A stretch of 64,000 nucleotides of DNA, from the NCBI RefSeq assembly GCF_018596315.1, contig NZ_JAHEAG010000024.1, positions 1 to 64,000 on the forward strand, written 5' to 3'. This document shows positions 54,520 to 61,996 of the stretch, in pieces. The first letter of the stretch is position 1. Every line of letters starts with the position of its first letter. Position numbers and translations under genes: made by a program. This stretch comes from Bradyrhizobium sp. SRL28. GTDB lineage: Bacteria > Pseudomonadota > Alphaproteobacteria > Rhizobiales > Xanthobacteraceae. The notes under the pieces were generated by a model, which made no database searches, was not told the origin of the DNA, and saw only the letters and a list, made by a program, of their open reading frames with translations.

Positions 54520-56151
54520 ATGTCCCGTTTTAAGTCAACGCTATTACGCGCCGGTCTCCTGGCAAGCCTGTTGAGCTTCAGCGCCGGCGCAGCTTTCGCC
54601 GAAGCCCCGAATGTCGATATCCGCAACGGCATGCAGACGCCGCCTGCCGAGCAGCGGGTCGCGCTTGTCATCGGGAACTCGAATTATCAGACGGCACCAA
54701 AGCTCGCGAATCCCGGCAACGACGCGCAATCGATGGCGCAACTTTTGAACACGGCCGGTTTCGAGGTCACGCAGGCGACCGACCTGGCGCGCAGCGAGAT
54801 GGTCAGGGTCGTGCAGGATTTTTCCGCCAAAGTGGCCGAGCGCGGTCCCGGCGCCGTCGCCATGATCTACTATGCCGGCCACGGCGTGCAGGTGGCGGGC
54901 GAGAACTATCTTTTGCCGGTCGATGCAAAGATCTCCGCGCCGTCCGATCTCGACGGCAATTCGCTGCGGCTGGTCGACCTGATGGGCACGCTGGAATCGA
55001 TCCAGAGCCGGATGCGCATCGTCGTGCTCGACGCCTGCCGCAACAATCCGTTCCCGGAGGTCAATGACACCGGGCGCGGTTTGGCAATCGTCGATGCGCC
55101 GAACGGCTCGATCGTCGGCTACTCGACGGCGCCGGGAATGGAAGCGCAGGATGGCGACGGCAACCACAGCCCGTATACGTCCGCGTTCCTGAATATCGCG
55201 CGCGAACCGAACCTGCCGATCGAGCAATTGTTCAAGCGCGTCCGACTCGAAGTGAACAACACGACGAAAGGCAAGCAGACGCCGTGGGAAAGCTCGTCGC
55301 TGACCTCCGATTTCTATTTCTTCGGCGATACCGCGGTTGCCTCGGGCCGCGCGCCGGATCGCCGGCCGATCATGCAGGCTGCGGCGAATCTGCCTTCGCG
55401 TTCAGTCCGCCAGGCCTATGACTACGTACTATCCGAAGGCTCGCCCGAGTATTATGAGGAGTTCATCCGGCTCTACCCGCATGACCCGCTGTGCGACCAC
55501 ATCCGCGTGCTGCTCGGCAACCTGCAGGTGGCAAAGGCGTGGCACAAGGCGGTGCTTGCGAACTCGCCCTTCTCCTACAAGACTTTCCACGACAATTATT
55601 CCAACAGTCCGTACGCCAAGTCTGCGCTGAAGCTGCAGGGTGCGCCGAAGGCCGTTCCGCTGATGCAGTTCACGCATCTGGCGAAGCAGTCGCCGATGTA
55701 CAAGCCGGGGAACTTCGGCCACACGCCGACACTGGGTATCTCCAAGGGTAATCTTGGAGCTCACACCCATATGCCCATGACGTCGAAGATCGTTACGCTG
55801 CCGGCCAAAGGCATGACGACAAACAACCTTGCCAATGGCCGCAACAACATCGGCAACATGGGCAAGGTCACGACGCTGCCTGGCAAGATCAGGCCCGGCC
55901 CTGTCAATGCCGGCAACAACGCCGGCAACACCGGAAAGATCTCGAGATTGCCGGGCAGGTTCAACAACAATCCGGCACGGCTCACCAACAGGCACATGGT
56001 CAACACCGCGCCGCGTCATTTCAACAGTGGTATGGGCAGAGGACGTTTCAGCCAGAGCTTCGCTGCAGGCCCATCCCGCGGTTCGTTCGGCGGCGGCGGC
56101 GGATTCAGCGGCGGCCGATCGTTCGGCGGCGGCGGCTTCGGGCGGCGCTGA
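54520..56151 (+). CDS. exported caspase-like protease (type I orthocaspase)
   Basis: 543 aa from MSRFKSTLLRAGLL, GAGGA 8 bases before the ATG. The signal peptide is cleaved near AFAEA. The caspase p20 domain (about 45-285) has the catalytic His121 in YYAGHGVQV and Cys173 in VVLDACRNNPF. The middle part (about 290-385) is helical, and residues about 390-543 are low-complexity: Asn/Thr/Gly/Lys with a final GGGGGFSGGRSFGGGGFGRR. Such secreted caspase-like proteins are common in rhizobia; the substrate is unknown. Confidence 0.9.
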   Translation: MSRFKSTLLRAGLLASLLSFSAGAAFAEAPNVDIRNGMQTPPAEQRVALVIGNSNYQTAPKLANPGNDAQSMAQLLNTAGFEVTQATDLARSEMVRVVQDFSAKVAERGPGAVAMIYYAGHGVQVAGENYLLPVDAKISAPSDLDGNSLRLVDLMGTLESIQSRMRIVVLDACRNNPFPEVNDTGRGLAIVDAPNGSIVGYSTAPGMEAQDGDGNHSPYTSAFLNIAREPNLPIEQLFKRVRLEVNNTTKGKQTPWESSSLTSDFYFFGDTAVASGRAPDRRPIMQAAANLPSRSVRQAYDYVLSEGSPEYYEEFIRLYPHDPLCDHIRVLLGNLQVAKAWHKAVLANSPFSYKTFHDNYSNSPYAKSALKLQGAPKAVPLMQFTHLAKQSPMYKPGNFGHTPTLGISKGNLGAHTHMPMTSKIVTLPAKGMTTNNLANGRNNIGNMGKVTTLPGKIRPGPVNAGNNAGNTGKISRLPGRFNNNPARLTNRHMVNTAPRHFNSGMGRGRFSQSFAAGPSRGSFGGGGGFSGGRSFGGGGFGRR

Positions 56152-56176
56152 CTGGAGAGCTTCGTCCAATGCGGAT

Positions 56177-56208
56177 CCGGGCAGAGCACACGCTCTGCCC
56201 GGTTCCGT
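56177..56208 (+). terminator. rho-independent terminator after the caspase-like gene
   Basis: An 11-bp perfect stem CCGGGCAGAGC/GCTCTGCCCGG with an ACAC loop, then TTCCGTTT. It begins 26 bases after the stop and separates the gene from convergent threonine dehydratase. Confidence 0.8.
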
Positions 56209-56222
56209 TTGAGACGGGATAA

Positions 56223-57212
56223 TCAGGCGACCAGCTTGGCGAACAGGTCCGCGTCGACATTGCCGCCGGAGAGCACGATGACGACGTTCTTGCCCTTGAC
56301 GTCGATTCGGCCGGCCAGCAAGGCGGCGAGCCCGACGGCGCCGCCGGGTTCGACCACCAGCTTCAATTCCCGATAGGCATAGGCGACCGCCGCGCCGACT
56401 TCCTCGTCGGATGCGATCACGCCATTCGCCAGCAGCTTGCTGTTGATCGAGAAGGTGAGCTCGCCCGGCATCGCCGCCATCAGCGCGTCGCAGATGGTGC
56501 GGCCGGCGGCGTGGTGGGCCTCGCGATGCCCGGCGCGCAGCGACAGGCCGTGGTCGTCATAGTCCTTGGGCTCGGCGACGATCACCTGCGCCTGCGGAAA
56601 CTTTGCCTTCACCGCCGTCGCAACGCCGGCGATCAGCCCGCCGCCCGATGCCGGCGCCACCACGATATCGGGGACGAGCCCGAGCGCCGCCATGTCCTCG
56701 GCGATCTCGCGGCCCGCGGTGCCCTGCCCGGCGATCACAAAGGGATCGTCATACGGGCGCACCAACGTCGCGCCACGCTTGCTGGCAATGCCGTTGGCGA
56801 TGGCTTCGCGGTCTTCCTTGTCGCGGTCGTAGAGCACCACCTCGGCGCCGTATCCCTTGGTGCGCTCGCGCTTGGTGACGGGCGAATCCGCAGGCATCAC
56901 GATGGTGGCCTGCATGTGCAGGATCTGCGCCGCCGCCGCCACGCCCTGGGCGTGGTTGCCGGAAGAGAACGCGACCACCCCGCCGCCGCGCTTGTCCTGC
57001 GGGATCGAGGCCAGCTTGTTGAAGGCGCCGCGGAACTTGAACGATCCGGTCCGCTGCAGCATTTCGGGCTTCAGAAAGACCTTGGTCCCGACGCGTTCAT
57101 TGAGAACGGGGAACGACAACAACGGCGTCCGCACCGCAAAGGGCGCGACCACCTTGGCGGCGGCCTCGATATCGGCCGCGCCAATGGGTGGATTTTGGAT
57201 GGATTCTGGCAT
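56223..57212 (-). CDS. threonine/serine dehydratase
   Basis: 329 aa fold-type II PLP enzyme, no regulatory ACT domain, so of the catabolic or racemase-like type. The PLP lysine is K59 in QRTGSFKFRGAFN. SSGNHAQGVAAAA is the substrate loop, and SGGGLIAG binds the PLP phosphate. It deaminates L-threonine to 2-oxobutanoate, or may act as a serine racemase. The start MPESIQNPPIGAAD is preferred over an ATG 12 codons upstream. Confidence 0.9.
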   Translation of the reverse strand: MPESIQNPPIGAADIEAAAKVVAPFAVRTPLLSFPVLNERVGTKVFLKPEMLQRTGSFKFRGAFNKLASIPQDKRGGGVVAFSSGNHAQGVAAAAQILHMQATIVMPADSPVTKRERTKGYGAEVVLYDRDKEDREAIANGIASKRGATLVRPYDDPFVIAGQGTAGREIAEDMAALGLVPDIVVAPASGGGLIAGVATAVKAKFPQAQVIVAEPKDYDDHGLSLRAGHREAHHAAGRTICDALMAAMPGELTFSINSKLLANGVIASDEEVGAAVAYAYRELKLVVEPGGAVGLAALLAGRIDVKGKNVVIVLSGGNVDADLFAKLVA

Positions 57213-57270
57213 CCGCAATTTGTATCGCGGTCGCTGACAGGCGGGCAAGACGATTCAGCGTGAACTTGAT

Positions 57271-57395
57271 AGCGTTTTCAAGCGAAGCATGCCTCGGACT
57301 TGATCCGGGGGTGGCCACCGGTTCGCGTCAAGAAAACGCGTCAAAACAAGAATCTAGAGCCCGGTTCTGATTCAATCAGAACTGAAGGGCTCTAG
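57271..57395. repeat. dispersed intergenic repeat, copy C
   Basis: Begins AGCGTTTTCAAGCGAAGC, holds GAAAACGCGTCAAAACAA and ends with hairpin GGTTCTGAT-TCA-ATCAGAACT within an AGAGCCC/GGGCTCT frame. It overlaps the last bases of the glycosyltransferase gene. Related to copies at 9592 and 17101. Confidence 0.75.
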
Positions 57396-58450
57396 GCGGC
57401 GAAATGCGGGTCTTCGGCCACAAATTCGGCCACCTCGCCGTCCGGCGCCACGGGGCGGACATTCAGGGCATGTTCGACAAAAACCCGCGCAGAGGCCTGC
57501 CAGGTGTGGGCGGTGGCGAATTCGACGCAATCTTCCCGCGAAACCTGCAGTGCCTCCAGGCACGCCTTGCGCAAATCCTCGTCCAGAACGCCGACCGGCG
57601 TCGAGCCGATCACGTCGCGCGGACCGGTGACCGGAAAGGCGGCAACCGGCAGGCCGCTGGCCAGCGCCTCCAGCAGCACCAGCCCAAAAGTGTCGGTCTT
57701 GCTGGGAAATACGAAAATATCGGAGGCCGCGTAGATTTCGGCCAGTTCCTCGCCGTGCCTGGCGCCCAAAAACACGGCGTCCGGATACTTCCGCTCCAGC
57801 GCCGTCCGGGCCGGTCCATCGCCGACGATGAGCTTGGTGCCGGGCAAATCGAGGTCGAGGAAGGCTTCGAGATTCTTTTCAACCGCAAGGCGGCCGACGC
57901 TGAGATATACCGGCATCGGCAGGCAGAGATCGACGCTGCGCGGATGAAACAGCGAGGTATCGACGCCGCGCGACCACAGCACCACGTTGCGAAAACCGCG
58001 CATGCGCAATTCGGCCGCCAGCGCCGGCGTTGCCGCCATCACCGCCTGGCTCGGCCGGTGGAACCAGCGCAGCGCCCGCCACACCCAGGATTCCGGAATC
58101 GGCGAACGCGCGGAAACATATTCGGGGAAACGAGTATGAAAGCTCGTGGTGAACGGCAGGCCGCGCTTGCGGCAATAGCGCCGCACCAACAGCCCGATCG
58201 GGCCCTCGGTCGCGATATGAATGCTGTCGGGCTTAGCCGCTTCGATCAGTCGCGCGATTTTAGCTGGGTACGGCAGCGCCAGCCGCAGATCGGGATAGCT
58301 CGGCATCGCGAAGGTGCGAAACGATTGCGGCGTCAGGAAACTCACCTCGACGCCAAAACCCTTGGCCGCCTCGGCCATCGCGGTCAGCGTCCGAACCACC
58401 CCGTTGACCTGGGGATGCCATGCATCGGTTGCGACCAGGATATGCGTCAT
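57392..58450 (-). CDS. GT4 glycosyltransferase, Agt-like
   Basis: 352 aa GT-B enzyme of family 4. The N-terminal ATDAWHPQVNGVVRTLTAMA is the acceptor-side signature, and the sugar-nucleotide region has IYAASDIFVFPSKTDTFGLV followed by LLEALASGLPV (E-x7-E). It overlaps the preceding metallophosphoesterase by 4 bases (ATGA). Agt-type enzymes put glucose, galactose or glucuronate on diacylglycerol when phosphate is scarce; the pairing with a PlcP-like gene supports this reading, but it could be a different lipid glycosyltransferase. Confidence 0.85.
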   Translation of the reverse strand: MTHILVATDAWHPQVNGVVRTLTAMAEAAKGFGVEVSFLTPQSFRTFAMPSYPDLRLALPYPAKIARLIEAAKPDSIHIATEGPIGLLVRRYCRKRGLPFTTSFHTRFPEYVSARSPIPESWVWRALRWFHRPSQAVMAATPALAAELRMRGFRNVVLWSRGVDTSLFHPRSVDLCLPMPVYLSVGRLAVEKNLEAFLDLDLPGTKLIVGDGPARTALERKYPDAVFLGARHGEELAEIYAASDIFVFPSKTDTFGLVLLEALASGLPVAAFPVTGPRDVIGSTPVGVLDEDLRKACLEALQVSREDCVEFATAHTWQASARVFVEHALNVRPVAPDGEVAEFVAEDPHFAA

Positions 58451-59259
58451 GCGGCGCGCGCCGCGACGCGGGGAACGGGTGCCGCCCTTCGCTGCGGATC
58501 GGCCCAGGTGATGATCTCGAACCTGCCGTCCTCATGCTCGGCGAGCGCGGTGCAGCTTTCCACCCAGTCGCCGCAATTCATGTAGCGGATGCCGTGCTCG
58601 TCGCGGATGGTGGCGTAGTGGATATGGCCGCAGATCACGCCGTCGGCGCCGTGGCGCCGCGCTTCGCCGGCCAGGGTCTTCTCGAATGCGCCGATATAAT
58701 TCACGGCGTTCTTGACCTTCAGCTTGGCCCATTGCGACAGCGACCAATAGGGCACGCCGAACATGCGCCGGAAGAAATTGACCAGGCGATTCATCTGAAT
58801 GGCGAAGTCGTAGGCCTTGTCGCCGAGATGGGCGAGCCAGCGCGCGTTCTGCACCACGAGATCGAAGATGTCGCCGTGGATGACGAGGTAGCGCTTGCCG
58901 TCGGCGCCCTCGTGAATGGTGTTTTCCACCACGTCGATGCCGCCAAAATGCGTGCCGTAGTAATTGCGCAGGAACTCGTCGTGATTGCCCGGCACGTAGA
59001 TGACCTTGGCGCCCTTGCGCGCCTTGCGCAGCATCTTCTGCACGAAGTCGTTGTGCGATTGCGGCCAGTACCAGCTCGACTTCAGCGCCCAGCCATCGAC
59101 GATATCACCGACGAGGTAGATGGTGTCGGCGTCATGGCTCTTGAGGAAGTCCAGCAAACGGTCGGCTTGCGAGCCGCGGGCTCCGAGATGGACATCGGAG
59201 ATAAACAAGGTGCGAAAACGCCGTTCCGGGCTGTCTTCACTCAAGGAGTCACTACCCAT
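58447..59259 (-). CDS. metallophosphoesterase, PlcP-like phospholipase C or LpxH-like
   Basis: 270 aa. Dimetal site: SDVHLG (22-26), GDIVD (51-55), GNHDE (91-95), H128 in VIHGDIFD and GHIHYA (H212, H214). The fold is that of UDP-2,3-diacylglucosamine diphosphatase. In Sinorhizobium a protein of this family, PlcP, cleaves phosphatidylcholine to diacylglycerol under phosphate limitation, and plcP often sits next to agt. The overlap with a GT4 gene and a Pho-box-like element upstream favour PlcP over an LPS role. Confidence 0.8.
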   Translation of the reverse strand: MGSDSLSEDSPERRFRTLFISDVHLGARGSQADRLLDFLKSHDADTIYLVGDIVDGWALKSSWYWPQSHNDFVQKMLRKARKGAKVIYVPGNHDEFLRNYYGTHFGGIDVVENTIHEGADGKRYLVIHGDIFDLVVQNARWLAHLGDKAYDFAIQMNRLVNFFRRMFGVPYWSLSQWAKLKVKNAVNYIGAFEKTLAGEARRHGADGVICGHIHYATIRDEHGIRYMNCGDWVESCTALAEHEDGRFEIITWADPQRRAAPVPRVAARAA

Positions 59260-59268
59260 ACCTGTCCC

Positions 59269-59288
59269 CTGACAGATTTCTGTGACAG
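59269..59288 (-). promoter_or_regulatory. Pho-box-like direct repeat
   Basis: The minus strand reads CTGTCAC-AGAAAT-CTGTCAG. Both halves match the PhoB half-site CTGTCA(T/C), but the spacer is 6 instead of 4 bases, and the element lies only 9 bases before the annotated ATG. A real promoter here would imply a later translation start. Tentative. Confidence 0.3.
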
Positions 59289-59348
59289 GGCGATGACTAG
59301 TTCACGCGACTGATAGCCCCACGAGAATCAATGCCGCGCCCCGTGGTT

Positions 59349-59417
59349 TGCGGATAACAGCGCGATGCGACAGCCAAGCGACATGAGAGCGGCAAGATTT
59401 CGCTGTCGTCCCTGCGA
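59349..59417. repeat. duplicated intergenic segment, first copy
   Basis: The segment beginning CGGATAACAGCGCGATGCGA and ending GTCCCTGCGAA recurs, imperfectly, at 60494-60563. Each copy is followed by a palindromic repeat and then by a copy of the thiD 3' end, so a block of about 0.4 kb was duplicated. Confidence 0.7.
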
Positions 59418-59442
59418 AAGCAAGCGACATGCGATGATGTGC

Positions 59443-59531
59443 GTAGCCCGGATGGAGCGAAGCGCAATCCGGGGCCGGTCACGCATGCGGATTCGGTTAC
59501 CCCGGATTGCGCTTCGCTTCATCCGGGCTAC
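59443..59531. repeat. palindromic repeat (GTAGCCCGGATGGAGCG type)
   Basis: Long imperfect inverted repeat: GTAGCCCGGATGGAGCGAAG at the left and CTTCGCTTCATCCGGGCTAC at the right, with a further CGCAATCCGGGG/CCCCGGATTGCG pair inside. A typical Bradyrhizobium intergenic element. Confidence 0.8.
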
Positions 59532-59554
59532 AAACGTCCGCATTAGCAACCGCT

Positions 59555-59757
59555 AATAAAACTTCTGAAAATGATGGATCGGGCCGTGGCCATGCCCGAC
59601 GCTGAAGCGGTCTGCAGCGGCGATCGCGGCGCTGACCCAGGCCTTGGCGTTGCGCACGGCGCTTTCCATGTCCTCGCCCTTTGCCAGCCCCGTGGCAATC
59701 GCCGAGGAAAGCGGCAACCGGTGCCGTGGCCATTTTGGTGGCGACGCGCGGCGCGGC
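59555..59757 (-). pseudogene. duplicated 3' end of thiD (frameshifted)
   Basis: Matches the last about 205 bases of intact thiD (60709-60913). The first 142 bases (59555-59696) are identical, then substitutions and two single-base deletions break the frame near the HGTGC region. The copy still ends in a stop after FQKFY. It has no 5' part. It lies 1154 bp from the intact 3' end, with a P-loop kinase gene between. Confidence 0.9.
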
Positions 59758-59853
59758 TAGTGCCCCCAAGCCGAACCATCATGGACAAACCTTGCGCCTT
59801 CCGGGTGCGTCTGCTTAGGATCACAACTTCAACAGAGGACTGCGGATTACATC

Positions 59854-60429
59854 ATGACGTTCGAAGGGCAGCGGCTGCCGTTTCGTCGGGTTCACATTGC
59901 CGGCGCACCCGGCGGCGGAACAACGACAATTGGCCGTGCGCTTGCTAACCATCTCGCAATCCCGCATTTCGACGCTGACGATTTCTACTGGATCCCGACG
60001 AACCCACCGTATCGCCAACCTCGCCCTCGTCCAGATCGAGTGAGGCTGATGCGAGAATTGTTTCTCGATCGTGACGCGTGGGTATTCAGTTCGGGCAAGA
60101 TCGAAGCTTGGGCGCCCGAGATCGTCCCCGCGATTGATCTTGTCGCCTTCCTGACTGTACCAACCGAGGTTCGCATGGAGCGGCTTCGACTACGCCAGGA
60201 CCGTCAATTCGGCCCGAATGCTGTGGCGCCGGGTGGCTGGAACTACGCCAACACACTCGATCTTTATTCAACTGCGGCTGGCTACGACGACGGCGCCGCA
60301 AAGGCTCGCACTCGGCCGGGCCATGAGGCGTGGTTTAGCACGCTGACCTGCCCCATCGTGCGCATCGATGGCACCCGACCCGTCCGGGATATCACGGCTG
60401 AAATAGCGGCTCATTTGCCGTCGCTATAG
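59854..60429 (+). CDS. P-loop NTPase, adenylate/shikimate kinase-like
   Basis: 191 aa. The N-terminal loop HIAGAPGGGTTTIGRALANH is a Walker A variant with Thr at the usual Lys position, as seen in a family of small kinase-like proteins with G-x-G-x-G-T-T-T. FDADDFYWIPTNPPYRQPRP and RMERLRLRQDRQFG fit a nucleoside-monophosphate-kinase lid region. The substrate is unknown. Codon use is less GC-biased than thiD. The gene is bracketed by two copies of a thiD-tail block, a sign of insertion. Confidence 0.75.
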   Translation: MTFEGQRLPFRRVHIAGAPGGGTTTIGRALANHLAIPHFDADDFYWIPTNPPYRQPRPRPDRVRLMRELFLDRDAWVFSSGKIEAWAPEIVPAIDLVAFLTVPTEVRMERLRLRQDRQFGPNAVAPGGWNYANTLDLYSTAAGYDDGAAKARTRPGHEAWFSTLTCPIVRIDGTRPVRDITAEIAAHLPSL

Positions 60430-60493
60430 AAAAGCGAACCGTAATTTATTGATATCGAGCGAGCGGATTCTGGCAGGGCGTCCGCCCGGCTTC

Positions 60494-60563
60494 AGCGGAT
60501 AGCAGCGCGATGCGACAGATAGGCGACAAGCGAGCAGCGACATTTTCGCTGCCGTCCCTGCGA
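60494..60563. repeat. duplicated intergenic segment, second copy
   Basis: Partner of 59349-59417: CGGATAGCAGCGCGATGCGA at the start and CCGTCCCTGCGAA at the end. The rest of the gap up to thiD holds another palindromic element. Confidence 0.7.
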
Positions 60564-60692
60564 ACGAAAGTAGGGACCCACACGCCGCGGCACCAATTGT
60601 TTTGGAAGACGTCAGCCATCTCGCTTCTATCGATGGGACAACGCGGTATGGGTCCCTGCGCCCGTGCGCAATTGCGCACTAGGCAGGGACGA
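60553..60692. repeat. palindromic repeat (GTCCCTGCG...CGCAGGGAC type)
   Basis: The left arm CGTCCCTGCGAACGAAAGTA then GGGACCCACACG and the right arm ATGGGTCCCTGCGC...GCAGGGACG form nested inverted repeats around an about 85-base centre. Confidence 0.65.
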
Positions 60693-60706
60693 CGGCGGAT
60701 AGGACT

Positions 60707-61507
60707 TCAATAAAACTTCTGAAAATGATGGATCGGGCCGTGGCCATGCCCGACGCTGAAGCGGTCTGCAGCGGCGATCGCGGCGCTGACCCAGGCCTTG
60801 GCGTTGCGCACGGCGCTTTCCATGTCCTCGCCCTTTGCCAACCCTGCGGCAATCGCCGAGGAGAGCGAGCAGCCGGTGCCGTGCGTATTTTTGGTAGCGA
60901 TGCGCGGCGCGGCGAGTACGATGACACCAGAGGAATCGATCAGATAGTCGATGCTCTCGGCGCCCTCCCCGTGGCCGCCCTTGATCAGCACCGCCTTGCA
61001 GCCCAGGGCCAGCAATCGCTGGCCTTGTTTCTCGACGGCGGCTTCGTCCGCTGCCACGCCTTCGTCGAGCAGCGCTGCGGCTTCCGGCAAATTGGGCGTG
61101 ATCACCGACGCCAACGGAATGAGCCTGGTCCGCAGCGCGTCCACCGCTTCAGCCGCGAGCAGCCGGTCGCCCGAGGTTGCGACCATCACAGGATCGAGCA
61201 CGACATGCTTCGGCGACCAGCGCGCCAGCCCGGCGACGATAGAATCCATAATCGGGGGCTGCGCCACCATGCCGATCTTGACCGCTCCCACCGCCAGATC
61301 GGAAAACACCACATCGATCTGCGCGGTCACGAACTCCGCCGGCACCTGGTGGATGCCGCTGACGCCTTGGGTATTCTGCGCCGTCAGCGCCGTGATCACG
61401 GAGGCGCCGTAGACGCCGAGCGCAGCAAACGTCTTCAGGTCGGCCTGGATGCCCGCGCCCCCTGAGGAATCGGAGCCGGCGATGGTGAGCGCAATCGGCG
61501 TCGTCAT
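60707..61507 (-). CDS. thiD: hydroxymethylpyrimidine (phosphate) kinase
   Basis: 266 aa, full length. Phosphorylates HMP and HMP-P in thiamin synthesis. The N-terminal ALTIAGSDSSGGAGIQADLK and the internal VLDPVMVATSGDRLL are family signatures; the catalytic Cys and anion hole are in NTHGTGCSLSSAIAAGLAKG. The last 205 bases are duplicated at 59555-59757. No TPP riboswitch was recognised in the upstream 150 bases. Confidence 0.95.
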   Translation of the reverse strand: MTTPIALTIAGSDSSGGAGIQADLKTFAALGVYGASVITALTAQNTQGVSGIHQVPAEFVTAQIDVVFSDLAVGAVKIGMVAQPPIMDSIVAGLARWSPKHVVLDPVMVATSGDRLLAAEAVDALRTRLIPLASVITPNLPEAAALLDEGVAADEAAVEKQGQRLLALGCKAVLIKGGHGEGAESIDYLIDSSGVIVLAAPRIATKNTHGTGCSLSSAIAAGLAKGEDMESAVRNAKAWVSAAIAAADRFSVGHGHGPIHHFQKFY

Positions 61508-61550
61508 CAGAAGTCTCGTGAAAATGCTGTGTTCAGGGCCATGTCTTGTT

Positions 61551-61582
61551 CTAAGTGGCTTGTCCTAAGTGGCTTGTCCTAA
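61551..61582. repeat. 14-bp tandem repeat
   Basis: CTAAGTGGCTTGTC occurs twice in direct succession (61551-61564 and 61565-61578) and a third copy begins (CTAA). It lies between thiD and the divergent Lrp-like gene and is probably a slippage product. Confidence 0.75.
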
Positions 61583-61667
61583 CGCGCCCGCCCATTGGCG
61601 GCAAGCTGGCTTGCCATTATCAGCGGTTTTTGGCCTATTGGGGCCAACATTTTTGGAGACGACAGCG

Positions 61668-61913
61668 ATGGTTCCCTTCTTCGTCCAGTTCAAATGCAAG
61701 CTCGGCCAGTCCTACGCCGTCGCCAATGCGCTCGCGGAGGCCGAGATCGCCTCGGAGATCTATTCCACCGCCGGCGATTACGATCTGCTGGTCAAATTCT
61801 ACGTCGATAACGACACCGACATCGGCCATTTCGTCAACGAGAGGGTGCAGGTGATTCCGGGCATCCAGGACACCCACACCATCATCACCTTCAAGGCATT
61901 CGGCACCGGCTAG
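61668..61913 (+). CDS. stand-alone Lrp/AsnC ligand-binding (RAM) domain protein
   Basis: 81 aa with GGAG 10 bases before the ATG. It is the Lrp/AsnC effector domain without a helix-turn-helix: FFVQFKCKLGQSYAVANALA, then STAGDYDLLVKFYVDNDTDI and PGIQDTHTIITFK. Such proteins form rings, bind amino acids, and may modulate full-length Lrp proteins. It lies 84 bp upstream of the Ldh2-family gene. Confidence 0.87.
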   Translation: MVPFFVQFKCKLGQSYAVANALAEAEIASEIYSTAGDYDLLVKFYVDNDTDIGHFVNERVQVIPGIQDTHTIITFKAFGTG

Positions 61914-61996
61914 CAACGGCGGCCCCGCCTGCCCGCAATCGCCGTCGACTTTGCCCGGCGCGCGGCCACGCCTGCGGGCCGCACGGAGCACCTGTC

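Noticed and set aside
60707..61660. TPP riboswitch upstream of thiD
   Set aside because: No thi-box core (CUGAGA...) could be found in the 150 bases before the gene.
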